A DNA stretch of 64,000 nucleotides, taken from assembly GCF_045862395.1 (NCBI RefSeq), contig NZ_AP023087.1:310001-374000 (forward strand), in the 5' to 3' direction. Positions 27,692 to 36,815 of this stretch are shown here, one piece after another. The notes under the pieces are model-generated. The model was not told the DNA's origin. It searched no databases and worked only from the letters and a program-made list of their open reading frames with translations. This DNA is from Marinicellulosiphila megalodicopiae (GTDB lineage Bacteria > Pseudomonadota > Gammaproteobacteria > Pseudomonadales > Natronospirillaceae). Positions within the stretch are counted from its first letter, which is position 1, and each line of letters opens with the position of its first letter. The translations under genes and the position numbers were made by a program.

Positions 27692-28055
27692 AAACCTGCA
27701 CATTACGTCGTTAAAAAAATAGTCACTTATAAAACATAAGCTCCTATTTTTTTGCCTCGTACTGCACTGGTTTAAATCAATCCGAAGCTTGGTGTATTAC
27801 TTCGTTAAAAAATAATCACATACTCCTGTATGCTCTTATTTTTTGCCTCGTACTACACAAGTTTTCCCGCGATTAATCAACCTGCACATTACGTCGTTAA
27901 AAAAATAGTCACTTATAAAACATAAGCTCCTATTTTTTTGCCTCGTACTGCACAGGTTTAAATCAATCTGAAGCTTGGTGTATTGCGTCGATAAAAATGA
28001 CACCCTAAAGGGATGACCTATAGGTTTTTGTTTTTTGTTTCGTACTGCACAGGTT
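27692..28055. repeat. array of four hairpin repeats after pgk
   Basis: Copies lie at 27692-27773 (A), 27786-27863 (B), 27878-27960 (C) and 27971-28055 (D, degenerate). Each folds as one long hairpin: outer stem, then CGTT, a middle stem, TCA, a small stem-loop, CTC, the other side of the middle stem, GCCTCG, and the outer stem. Stems differ but keep pairing: the inner stem is CTTAT/ATAAG in A and C but CATAC/GTATG in B, and the outer stem is AACCTG/CAGGTT in C but CTTG/CAAG in B. A fifth copy is at 47216-47338. It is either an RNA fold or a single-stranded-DNA hairpin mobile element. Confidence 0.85.
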
Positions 28056-28106
28056 TAAATTAATCTGAAGCTTGTTGTTTATTGGTGGCAAGTAATTAGT
28101 GATATT

Positions 28107-28141
28107 AAATGGTCTAGTTTTTAAACTAGGCCATTTTTTTT
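28107..28141 (+). terminator. rho-independent terminator
   Basis: AATGG-T-CTAGTT pairs with AACTAG-G-CCATT, followed by a T run. It may end transcription from pgk through the repeat array, or belong to a decayed gene. Confidence 0.75.
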
Positions 28142-28170
28142 GGTTAAAAAAATAATAGAAAGTAATGAAT

Positions 28171-28345
28171 ATGAAGGGATTTACAAAATTAATATCATTA
28201 GATTCAATATATTAACGATGAAAAAAATGATCAATTCATTATTAATGCGTTAAATTCTGTTTTTTTCATGGATGAAATTGAATTGTTAAACGACGATGTA
28301 TTTACAAAACAGGTAAAACACTGGTTTAATTTTGCTGCTCAATAG
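28171..28345 (+). pseudogene. short frameshifted gene remnant
   Basis: From ATG 28171 a peptide begins MKGFTKLISLDSIY and stops. In the next frame the text continues INDEKNDQFIINALNSVFFM to a TAG at 28343-28345, with an ordinary protein-like composition. One base change near 28210 would join them into about 58 residues. No family is recognised, and the reading could be chance. Positions 28346-28511 hold only promoter-type sequence. Confidence 0.3.
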
Positions 28346-28511
28346 AAACTCTGTAATAGAAGCTCTGCAATAGAGTTAAACATGGCTGATCAGTCCTTTT
28401 TATCAGATGTATACACTTAAAATCAGCCCGATAATTAATTAAAAATTCCCCGTTTAAGCCCAAAATTCTCTTCTATACTCAGTTAAGAATGTATCTTAAA
28501 TTGAGGTTGTT

Positions 28512-29702
28512 ATGTATTTGTCAGTTAGATCACGATTCAATATGGTTCTAATATATATTATTAGTATTGTTTCACCTTTAGCATTTAGTGATGCATTAAT
28601 TATTGGTTTAGACGCCGATATGAGTGCGGTTGCAAAGCTTGGTGGTCAGGCAATTGAGCGTGGTGCTTTGTTAGCTATAGATGAAATTAATGCAAATGGA
28701 GGTGTATTAGGGAAACAGCTCAAACTGGTTGTAAAAGACCATAGAGGAAACCCTGCTCGTGGCGTTGATAATATTTTAGATTTTGCCAAAATTCCCAATT
28801 TGGTAGGTATATTAGGAGGTGTGCACACTCCGGTTGTATTAAGTGAGCTCAAAGCAATTCATGACAATAAAATAGTATTTATCAGTGCTTGGGCTGCAGG
28901 CACCTCAATTATTGATAATGGGTATGATCCTAATTTTGTATTTAGGGTGTCGGTGCGTGACGAGCATGCAGGATTAGTTTTAATACAGCACGCCCAAAAA
29001 AAAGGCGCTAATAAAATTGCTCTGCTTTTGGAGCGAACGGGTTGGGGGCGTTCAAATGAAGTATCAATAAAAAATGCAGCACAAAAGTTTGGCATTCAAA
29101 TAAGTGATATCCAGTGGTTTAATTGGCAAGAAAACAGTATGCAAGATCAAATTTTACATATAAAAAACTCAGGTGCGCAGGCAATTATATTAGTAGCAAA
29201 TGCACCTGAAGGCGCTGTAATAGTTAATGATTTAATTAAGTTAAATATGCAAGATACAACTCCCATTATTTCACATTGGGGATTAGCCAGTGGTAGCTTT
29301 GTAGATGCAGCTGGATTAGATGCAATTAATCAAATTGATTTAACTGTATTACAAACATTCTCTTTTTTAGAAAAAAATAACGAGCTGCTTCAGAGCGTAT
29401 TTTTAGCCTATCAAAAAGCGTATGAACCTGATATTGCCAAAATAGATATTCCTGCACAGGTTGGGGTTGCGCAAGGATATGATGCCGTCCAGCTATTAGC
29501 ACAAGCAATAAACCAAGCAGGCACGACCAATAGCATTGAAATAAAAAAAGCGCTGGAAAGTGGATTGCACTATTCAGGGCTAATCAAACAATATGCCCCA
29601 GCCTTTAGCGAATCAACACATGAAGCGCTTGAATTACCTGACTACTTACTGTCCCAGTTTAATCAAAATGGACGATTAGTCCCAATTGAAAATATACAAT
29701 GA
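28512..29702 (+). CDS. periplasmic ligand-binding protein (LivK-like) paired with a kinase
   Basis: 396 residues. The signal peptide ends near residue 25 (SIVSPLAFSDA), followed by a type I periplasmic-binding fold: IGLDADMSAVAKLGGQAIER, INANGGVLGKQLKLVVKDHRG, GILGGVHTPVVLSE and QGYDAVQLLAQAI are typical of branched-chain amino acid and amide receptors. No permease or ATPase is nearby. Its stop overlaps the start of the hybrid kinase (ATGA), so it is probably the ligand receptor for that sensor rather than a transport component. GAGG precedes the ATG. Confidence 0.88.
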   Translation: MYLSVRSRFNMVLIYIISIVSPLAFSDALIIGLDADMSAVAKLGGQAIERGALLAIDEINANGGVLGKQLKLVVKDHRGNPARGVDNILDFAKIPNLVGILGGVHTPVVLSELKAIHDNKIVFISAWAAGTSIIDNGYDPNFVFRVSVRDEHAGLVLIQHAQKKGANKIALLLERTGWGRSNEVSIKNAAQKFGIQISDIQWFNWQENSMQDQILHIKNSGAQAIILVANAPEGAVIVNDLIKLNMQDTTPIISHWGLASGSFVDAAGLDAINQIDLTVLQTFSFLEKNNELLQSVFLAYQKAYEPDIAKIDIPAQVGVAQGYDAVQLLAQAINQAGTTNSIEIKKALESGLHYSGLIKQYAPAFSESTHEALELPDYLLSQFNQNGRLVPIENIQ

Positions 29703-32700
29703 AATATCCAAGATTAAGTAAATTAATTTGGCTTAAAACTCTGCCCTGGCTTGTAATTGGGTTGGTGTTAATTATGGGAATACAATTATATTTAGCCAGT
29801 TTTGTTGTGAAACAACGCATGAATGAACAGCATCAAAATTATAGTGATTTGATCATCAACGATATTGAAAACTTCATTGAAAACGCGATTGAGCAAACCG
29901 AATCCCTTGCTAAAAATGCATTTATTGTTAATGGATTAATTGACGATAAAACTAAAAAAGATTATATCCCTATTTTTTTTGGTTCACTCAATTTTTCAGT
30001 TTATGGTAAAACCTATATTGGGTTGGCCGATTATAAAGGAAGAATCATTCATGCAAATAATAACGAAGAAATTTCAAAAACTATTAATAATTATATCTGG
30101 AAAGATGAAGTACTAAATAAGGGGAATAGTTTTGTTAAATTTGATACAAAAGGTGTATTTATAGCGACGCCTGTTGTTTACTTTGAAGCAACAGAAGGGG
30201 CTGTTATTAGTTTTTACCCAATAGAGATATTGGAAGCTTATGTTAATGCACATGAAAATAATATATGGGCAATTTATGATAAAAATAATATAGAAATTAT
30301 CCATTCAGATAATCACATCGAAGGATCAATAAGTTATTATGAAAAGAATATAATATATGAAATGGTGTTTAGAAGTTATAATGAAGAATCTAGTTCGTTT
30401 AAACAATTAAAAATTGTTTGGATATTTGTTTTATTTACAATATTTTCAGTATTTTTTTTCACTTCTATTGTTTTATATTTCTCCACAAAAATGTCGTCTA
30501 AATTTTTTATAAATTTACTATCTAAATTAGAAGGGCCAAAAAATAGTGGAATGATTGGTGGAGAAGAGTCCTATGAATTTAATGAAATATCGAAAAAATT
30601 CAATCAATTGATGAGTGATCTTAATAAATCTTACATTTCAAATAATAAAATAATTTCAATTTTAAATTCAATGGAAGATGTGATATTTGTTATGGATTTT
30701 ACATTTAATTTGCAAATGAATAATGAAATGTTTAACACATTTAAACAGAATTGCGGTATGCAAAATAATAAAGAATTATTAAATAGTTCTGAACTATTTT
30801 ATGATAAAAAAACGAACTCAAAAGATATTTGTCATTATATTAATCGAGATTTTGAAGAGACCATCATGCGATGGTCAAAGCAGTATTTAATTGATGAAAA
30901 TGAAAGGCAAGTTGGTTACGTATTTATTGGTACTGATATTACAAAAGAATTCTTAGATGAACAAAAAATTAGAGTGATTAATCAAGCAATCAGTGAATTA
31001 CCTAATGGCTTGATCATGACAAATAACTTGGAAGATGGAAATCCAATCATTTATGCGAATCAATCATTTTACGATATAACGGGATACAGTGAGCATGAAG
31101 TAATAGGCAGTAGTTGTAATATACTACAAGGTGAAGATACAGATAAAAAGCAAATAAATAAGATAAGAGATTCAATAAAATTAGAAAAAAGTTATTCTGG
31201 AATAATAAAGAATTATAAAAAAAATGGTGATGAGTTTTGGAATGAGTTAAAGATATGTCCAGTAAAAAATGCTGATGACGATGTGACACATTTTGTAGGT
31301 ATACAAGTTGATGCAACAGCTCGAATTAGGCAAGAAGAACAATTGGTTAATGCTAAAAAAAATGCCGAAGCATCAGCGCAATTGAAATCTGAATTTTTAG
31401 CCAATATGAGTCATGAAATTAGAACACCTATGAATGGGATAATTGGGACGCTAAATATACTTAAAAAACAAAAATTAAATGAAAATCAAAATAAATTCGC
31501 TAAAATGGCTCAGTCTTCAGCACTTTCATTATTAGGGATTATTAATGATATTTTAGATTTCTCAAAAATTGAGGCGGGTAAATTAGAAATTGAAAATATA
31601 GAAATATCCTTGTATCAGACAATCGTAGATAGTATGCAAACATTTATTTTAAAATCAGAAGAGGCGGGTATTAATTTAAGTTTAAATATTGATATGGCTG
31701 TATGTAACGTTATCATGTCAGATCCAACGAGAATACGTCAGATAATTACGAACTTACTATCGAATGCAATTAAATTTACAAATAATAATGGTTCCAATAT
31801 TAAGAATGTTTCAGTAAATGTATCTGCTAAAAAATCTAAGAAAGGACAACTAATAAAAGTGGAAGTATGTGATACTGGTATTGGTATTCCTAAAAATAAA
31901 ATCGATTCCTTATTTGATAAATTTACTCAAGTGGACGCATCTACAACAAGAAATTACGGTGGAACAGGATTGGGTTTATCAATAGTACATCAACTTTCAA
32001 ATTTAATGGGTGGGGATATTGTTGTAGAAAGTGAAGTAGGAAAAGGAAGTAAATTTATTTTTTCATTGGATGCTAGAATAAAGTGTGAATCTGTTTCGTG
32101 GTTAAATAAGTGCGATAAACGATATACTGAAACTTGCCTAATCGCATTAGCGCTCACAGGTGATATTAAGCATACAGTTGTTGCATATTTAAATGCTCTA
32201 GGAATTATATTTAAAGATTATGTACCAAGTGAAGTTGCCCAGAATTTTGAATATATTATTACTGATACCATATTTGAAAATACAATTAGTAATGATGCAC
32301 ACCATATATTAAAAATTTGTAATAATGATGATTATATTTCTACCGTTCAAGAAATAAGTTTGGTTAAAATTCCGATTATATTTAGTATTTTAGATTTAAT
32401 AAAATTGCTTAAGTTTGATGATGGAATCATTGAAATTAAAGATAATACAGAATTTAAAATCCCATTACTGGATAAGCGTATTTTATTAGTGGAGGATAAT
32501 GGAGTAAATCAAATTGTCGCTCAAACAATATTAGAAGAATTTGGCTGTATTGTGACTATTCAATCAGATGGACAGCAAGCTGTAGATTTATTAAATAGCC
32601 ATCAAACTATTGAATTCGATTTAATATTGATGGACTGCCAAATGCCTGTATTAGATGGTTATCAAGCTACGGAAAAAATTAGAAAAGAAAGTTTGCTAAG

Positions 32701-32854
32701 TGGATATCAAAAAATGATTATCGTTGCAATGACAGCAAATGTGATGAAAGGCGATAAAGAGAAATGTTTAAAGTCAGGCATGGATGATTATATTGCTAAG
32801 CCTATTGATGAAAATGAATTATTGTTAATTTTACAAAAATGGCTTGATAAATAA
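29699..32854 (+). CDS. hybrid sensor histidine kinase with LOV-type PAS domain
   Basis: 1051 residues. Two membrane helices (about 13-33 and 240-262) bracket a periplasmic sensor domain. Then follow a divergent PAS (about 325-425), a LOV-like PAS (about 430-545), HisKA with His572 (NMSHEIRTPMNG), HATPase (LLSNAIKFTN, CDTGIGIP, GGTGLGLS), a degenerate receiver-like stretch (about 800-920) and a C-terminal receiver with Asp979 (LILMDCQMPVLDG). The LOV part has Cys473 in GSSCNILQG, Asn505 and Asn515 (KNYKKNGDEFWNEL) and Gln536 (FVGIQVDAT), spaced as in phototropin LOV domains. It probably integrates a periplasmic ligand, via the coupled binding protein, with blue light or redox. No output regulator is adjacent. 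Confidence 0.9.
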   Translation: MKYPRLSKLIWLKTLPWLVIGLVLIMGIQLYLASFVVKQRMNEQHQNYSDLIINDIENFIENAIEQTESLAKNAFIVNGLIDDKTKKDYIPIFFGSLNFSVYGKTYIGLADYKGRIIHANNNEEISKTINNYIWKDEVLNKGNSFVKFDTKGVFIATPVVYFEATEGAVISFYPIEILEAYVNAHENNIWAIYDKNNIEIIHSDNHIEGSISYYEKNIIYEMVFRSYNEESSSFKQLKIVWIFVLFTIFSVFFFTSIVLYFSTKMSSKFFINLLSKLEGPKNSGMIGGEESYEFNEISKKFNQLMSDLNKSYISNNKIISILNSMEDVIFVMDFTFNLQMNNEMFNTFKQNCGMQNNKELLNSSELFYDKKTNSKDICHYINRDFEETIMRWSKQYLIDENERQVGYVFIGTDITKEFLDEQKIRVINQAISELPNGLIMTNNLEDGNPIIYANQSFYDITGYSEHEVIGSSCNILQGEDTDKKQINKIRDSIKLEKSYSGIIKNYKKNGDEFWNELKICPVKNADDDVTHFVGIQVDATARIRQEEQLVNAKKNAEASAQLKSEFLANMSHEIRTPMNGIIGTLNILKKQKLNENQNKFAKMAQSSALSLLGIINDILDFSKIEAGKLEIENIEISLYQTIVDSMQTFILKSEEAGINLSLNIDMAVCNVIMSDPTRIRQIITNLLSNAIKFTNNNGSNIKNVSVNVSAKKSKKGQLIKVEVCDTGIGIPKNKIDSLFDKFTQVDASTTRNYGGTGLGLSIVHQLSNLMGGDIVVESEVGKGSKFIFSLDARIKCESVSWLNKCDKRYTETCLIALALTGDIKHTVVAYLNALGIIFKDYVPSEVAQNFEYIITDTIFENTISNDAHHILKICNNDDYISTVQEISLVKIPIIFSILDLIKLLKFDDGIIEIKDNTEFKIPLLDKRILLVEDNGVNQIVAQTILEEFGCIVTIQSDGQQAVDLLNSHQTIEFDLILMDCQMPVLDGYQATEKIRKESLLSGYQKMIIVAMTANVMKGDKEKCLKSGMDDYIAKPIDENELLLILQKWLDK

Positions 32855-32880
32855 AAAACGACAAATGATTTTGTCGTTTT
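32854..32880. terminator. terminator between kinase and yebG
   Basis: AAAACGACAAA pairs with TTTGTCGTTTT around a short loop, bordered by A and T runs. It serves both convergent genes. Confidence 0.85.
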
Positions 32881-32903
32881 AAAAGTGCGTAAATATTAAA
32901 GTA

Positions 32904-33179
32904 TTATTTAGCTTTAGAAATAGGTACTACTTTCTCATCAAGTTCTTCAAGTAGTGTTTCTGGTTTACCTTTACAAGCTTTTGCTAAATTTTCGCGATGT
33001 TTAGCTAATAAAATACCAATATCCTCACCCATTTGCTCGGTAATACCTTCGATATTTCGCTCTAATAAAATAGTAATATTGGCAGCAAGCTCCAACATTT
33101 TATCATGTTCTTCTGCTTCTTTTTTATCTGCAAACATACTACCATCCCGATCACATTTCCAAACTGCGATTACAGCCAT
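32904..33179 (-). CDS. yebG: YebG family SOS-induced protein
   Basis: 91 residues, close to E. coli YebG. The N-terminus MAVIAVWKCDRDGSMFADKK and the AEEHDKMLELA segment are characteristic. It is a small DNA-damage-inducible protein of unclear function. A LexA box lies 20 bases upstream. The gene is single and ends at a shared hairpin. Confidence 0.93.
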   Translation of the reverse strand: MAVIAVWKCDRDGSMFADKKEAEEHDKMLELAANITILLERNIEGITEQMGEDIGILLAKHRENLAKACKGKPETLLEELDEKVVPISKAK

Positions 33180-33198
33180 TTCAATTCTCCACTTTATA

Positions 33199-33218
33199 CT
33201 GGTTGAATGTACAGTATT
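33199..33218 (-). promoter_or_regulatory. LexA (SOS) box of yebG
   Basis: TACTG-N10-CAGTA, the arms of the gammaproteobacterial SOS box, with spacer GTTGAATGTA. It is 19 bases before the yebG start codon, where LexA would block transcription until DNA damage. Confidence 0.88.
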
Positions 33219-33405
33219 TTAAAATTAGGAATCTGTCAATGGTTAATTCCAATATTGAAAGTGTTGAATGTCAATTATGTGGAGGGTTTCCGAATATTTG
33301 TATTGTGACTTTGTATTATGTATAAAATTGCAATGCATAGGTTTGTTGCCTATTTTTAATAGATTCTCGATTTTCTTTTAATTTTTTTGATGACTGGTCA
33401 ATATT

Positions 33406-34917
33406 ATGAATAATTCTTTTAGATTGTTAAGTGTAGCGTTTTTGTTTTTATCAAGTTGCCAGGTTACGGTAGGAGGCGATGATACCGATTCAATCACTGA
33501 CACATCCACCGAGACAGCCATTAATAATGATGTGGAAGTGAACCCTGCAAATAGCACAATTTTGGCTAATCCAGTGACCAATGCAAGTTATTCATTAGAA
33601 ATCACCGAGCAAAATTATCAATATTTGTATTCTGAATATGACATTATGTTTAGTGATAAATATGTAATTTACACTGACATTATTTCTGATGGTCCTGATT
33701 TTGAAACTACCGATGTTGTGAATGGAGTCGAAATTGTGACGCAGACTTATAACTGTTCAGCTTCAGGCAGTTTACATATCACAACTGAATATGATGATGT
33801 AAATGGATCAAATATTTCAATATCAGAACAAATCCATACAGATCAATGTGAATATTACGATGATAATATTGCTAGGAGTTTTGATTACGAATCCCAAAGT
33901 ATTAATGGCATCATTTCTGAAAATTTTAACTATGAAAATAGCAATGATGAATTTGTGATAGTTGATTCAGCTTATTCAGCACAAGGCGAGCAATCGATTT
34001 TGGAAGTTTTTGTCAATCATGAATCCTATGGCCGATTTTTTATACGAGCAATCAATGAATTTAAAATTGATGAAACCATTAGTATTTATGGCGATGATTT
34101 TTCAAGTGTTGCATTATTAAATAAAACGATACAAAAAGATTCACTTGAGCCGTGCTATTATCGGAATATTGAACATTATTCGTTTGATGAAAATCCATCG
34201 ATTGAAGTTCAGGCAGACTTAGTGGATTTATGTGTGTCTAATTTTGATAAGTCATTGGATTTTAATTATCAGCAAACTCAAGATTTTGATTATGATCTTT
34301 CTGTTATTTCTTATACGTTAACAATTGTATCTGATAATACGCCTGTTAGATCTGTATTTACTCTTGAAAATGATGAAGATTTACTTGAGCTTACTGTGGT
34401 ACATAATGATGAAGTAATTTTTTATGATGTTGCAAATATAATTGAAAGCCCATTTAATGTGTTAGATAGCGGTAATTATCATTTTTATTTTAGAAATATA
34501 AACGTGACAGGACAGGCCAGTACATTATTTTATCAACTTAAAACTGAGCAAAGTTTCTTTGATTATTATGCACAAAACTCTAATGATGGGCCAAGTTTTG
34601 AATCAGAACATACCGCTGTTTGGCTTGATGATAGTGGTGAAGAAAAAGATGCGCCAGGGAATATTCGTAAACCAATTATAGTAAATACTTCTGCTACTTA
34701 TTTTTTTAGAATGACAACAGAAAATGAAATATTTGTATATTTAAGTGATGCCGACGAACAAGTCATGATAGATAATTATGATGTATTTAGAGTTAACGAT
34801 ACTCAATATTATTTATCAATTGATTTAGAGCCTGGTACTTATTATTTGGATATAGGCGCAACTGATGCAACCAATGATAGTAGAATTATAATTGAGATCG
34901 ATAAATATATTAATTAA
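33406..34917 (+). CDS. large acidic lipoprotein of unknown function
   Basis: 503 residues. The signal peptide with lipobox (FLFLSSC, Cys18) is followed by an acidic Asp/Thr linker (GGDDTDSITDTSTETA). The rest is beta-rich and very acidic (many D, E, Y, F). The C-terminal region (YFFRMTTENEIFVYLSDAD, then LEPGTYYLDIG) resembles a bacterial pre-peptidase or carbohydrate-binding-like beta-sandwich. The family is not recognised. It is surface or periplasmic, with its own terminator. Confidence 0.6.
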   Translation: MNNSFRLLSVAFLFLSSCQVTVGGDDTDSITDTSTETAINNDVEVNPANSTILANPVTNASYSLEITEQNYQYLYSEYDIMFSDKYVIYTDIISDGPDFETTDVVNGVEIVTQTYNCSASGSLHITTEYDDVNGSNISISEQIHTDQCEYYDDNIARSFDYESQSINGIISENFNYENSNDEFVIVDSAYSAQGEQSILEVFVNHESYGRFFIRAINEFKIDETISIYGDDFSSVALLNKTIQKDSLEPCYYRNIEHYSFDENPSIEVQADLVDLCVSNFDKSLDFNYQQTQDFDYDLSVISYTLTIVSDNTPVRSVFTLENDEDLLELTVVHNDEVIFYDVANIIESPFNVLDSGNYHFYFRNINVTGQASTLFYQLKTEQSFFDYYAQNSNDGPSFESEHTAVWLDDSGEEKDAPGNIRKPIIVNTSATYFFRMTTENEIFVYLSDADEQVMIDNYDVFRVNDTQYYLSIDLEPGTYYLDIGATDATNDSRIIIEIDKYIN

Positions 34918-34938
34918 CATATTTATAAATTTTTAAAA

Positions 34939-34967
34939 TTAAAAAACCGCATGGATGCGGTTTTTTG
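34939..34967 (+). terminator. rho-independent terminator
   Basis: AAAAAACCGCAT and ATGCGGTTTTTT form a strong stem with a two-base loop region, 22 bases after the lipoprotein stop. Confidence 0.9.
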
Positions 34968-35058
34968 GTATAAGGTGAAATAAAAATATTGGTATTTTAA
35001 TCTAAACGGAAACCTATAATATCAATTCAATTTTTAATGATCTTAAAACTCTGAATAA

Positions 35059-35532
35059 CTAATATTTATCTTGGTTGTTCAGAGTGTCCTTAAATAGAGT
35101 GCGAATGAATAATATATAAAACAATGCGCAGGCTACGATTGCTCCTAATATCGACATGATGATATCAAACTTAAAATGAAGTGTAGAATTTAAGAACGCA
35201 AGTAATATTATAAAAACTGCTTGTATAATTAATAAAACAAATATTCGCTTAACAATAAAATCCACAGGGTGGTTTTGATAAGTCGTATTAAATTGTTGAT
35301 TGAAATAATAAATAATATTTGAAACTGCAATTAATACCAGTGCCAATATTTCGGATTCAGGTAAAAGTATTAAGCATTGGATGCAACTTAATGCCCATAA
35401 ACGGTTGTGGTTTTTCGAATAAGCTAAATTAAATAGAATCAGTACAAAAGATAAAATATACCCCAGTGTGTTATTTAGCGTCATGAAAATTAATACAGTA
35501 AGAAATACGTTAAAGGCTATATTTAGTTTCAT
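35059..35532 (-). CDS. small multi-pass membrane protein ending the MoxR operon
   Basis: 157 residues with four to five hydrophobic helices and no conserved motif I know. It overlaps the end of the DUF58 gene by 23 bases in another frame, so it is co-translated. In related operons this position often holds a TgpA-type membrane transglutaminase; this protein could be a shortened relic of its N-terminal membrane part, but that is a guess. Confidence 0.6.
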   Translation of the reverse strand: MKLNIAFNVFLTVLIFMTLNNTLGYILSFVLILFNLAYSKNHNRLWALSCIQCLILLPESEILALVLIAVSNIIYYFNQQFNTTYQNHPVDFIVKRIFVLLIIQAVFIILLAFLNSTLHFKFDIIMSILGAIVACALFYILFIRTLFKDTLNNQDKY

Positions 35533-36814
35533 TTATAAGTCTTCCAAATAAATTAATTTGATGTATGCAATGGCTAAAGGGTTGACTGATGTCCCAATTA
35601 ATAACAATGATGCCTTTTTGTAATAGCCCGCTTGTTAATAAACTTTGTTTTAATTGTAAATGGTTCGAATTTAATTGACATATATCGTTATGGTTGTCTT
35701 TTAATGCACGACTATAATCCAATGATATACAAATTACATTAAATCCTCTGCGTCTTAAATTTAATAAGTATTTTGTATCATTGGTTTCTAAGGGGCTAAT
35801 AATAATTAATGTTGAATAATTTTTTAAAAACATATTCGGCATATTTACCAGTGCTTTAGGGCCTATCCCTTGATGTTCACTTATATTGGATAATAGTTTA
35901 TTAATTTTCAGTTTTTGTTGATTTGAACATTGAGCCGGCAGTATTATATTTTGAACTTTTTGTTCTGCGGTTATACCAACTTTGTGGCCGTCATTAATTA
36001 ATACTTCACTTATAAGTCGAGCCGCTTTTAAACTGTATTCTAATAATCTAATAGAATCGTCTTTTGGTAACAATTTACTTCGTGTATCAATGTCTATCAT
36101 GGCTGTAGAGTTTTTAGTAATTAAATTCTGTTTAACTAAAAAACCATCTTGTAATTTAGCGGATGCACGCCAATGAATGTGTTTTAAGCTGTCTTGATTG
36201 TTGTATTCGCGTAATCCAAAAAAATCAACGCCTACACCCGCGCGTTTGGAATTAATTAATCCTGAAAATCCGTGTAATAATTTTGATTTAATATTGATTC
36301 TGTCTTGAATATCTAAACGAGGATTTACCTGAATACTTGATGTTAAGTTAATGAATTTTTTGTGTTTATTAATACCTAGCCAATCGCAAGTGGTGATATT
36401 CACACCTTTAAATTCATGAATACCTCTTGATACTTTAATTTCGTAATTCAGTGTCTTTTTTTCGTTTTCTTCAAATGAATACAGCCATTTGTTAGATGAA
36501 TTATTTCCATCCAAATTTTTATACAACAATGATTCATCCATTAAATCTTCTATTTCTACCCAAGCTAATTTTGATCCGTTATTGGTTATGTTCAATGTGA
36601 CAGTTACGATACTGTCTACATCGGTCACGTTAATTATGTCTCTGCTTACTTTAAAGTTTGATTCTTTTAATGTGAAAAATTTAAATACATTTACAATAAA
36701 TGGAATGCACAAAAATAAAATCGCACAAGCAAGAAACCATTTATTAAGTGTGATCAGGAATAATAAAAAACTAATGACAGCAAAATACTGCAATTTAGGC
36801 TGCATCGATTGCAT
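35510..36814 (-). CDS. DUF58 protein (MoxR-associated)
   Basis: 434 residues. Two N-terminal membrane helices are followed by a beta region and the DUF58 core VDFFGLREYNNQDSLKHIHW, then RASAKL (residues about 190-215), and a von Willebrand A-like end (STAMIDIDTRS). DUF58 proteins act with MoxR AAA+ ATPases in envelope stress or assembly of protein complexes. It begins one base after the MoxR stop and is part of a five-gene leftward operon. Confidence 0.87.
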   Translation of the reverse strand: MQSMQPKLQYFAVISFLLFLITLNKWFLACAILFLCIPFIVNVFKFFTLKESNFKVSRDIINVTDVDSIVTVTLNITNNGSKLAWVEIEDLMDESLLYKNLDGNNSSNKWLYSFEENEKKTLNYEIKVSRGIHEFKGVNITTCDWLGINKHKKFINLTSSIQVNPRLDIQDRINIKSKLLHGFSGLINSKRAGVGVDFFGLREYNNQDSLKHIHWRASAKLQDGFLVKQNLITKNSTAMIDIDTRSKLLPKDDSIRLLEYSLKAARLISEVLINDGHKVGITAEQKVQNIILPAQCSNQQKLKINKLLSNISEHQGIGPKALVNMPNMFLKNYSTLIIISPLETNDTKYLLNLRRRGFNVICISLDYSRALKDNHNDICQLNSNHLQLKQSLLTSGLLQKGIIVINWDISQPFSHCIHQINLFGRLINETKYSL

Positions 36815-36815
36815 T

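Noticed and set aside
27692..28055. CRISPR or integron attC array
   Set aside because: Repeats are long hairpins with changing stems, without spacers; no integrase, cassette ORFs or conserved attC core boxes were seen.
31047..31404. Leftward ORFs inside the LOV kinase
   Set aside because: They are antisense to the LOV and linker region, with no start signals or protein-like features.
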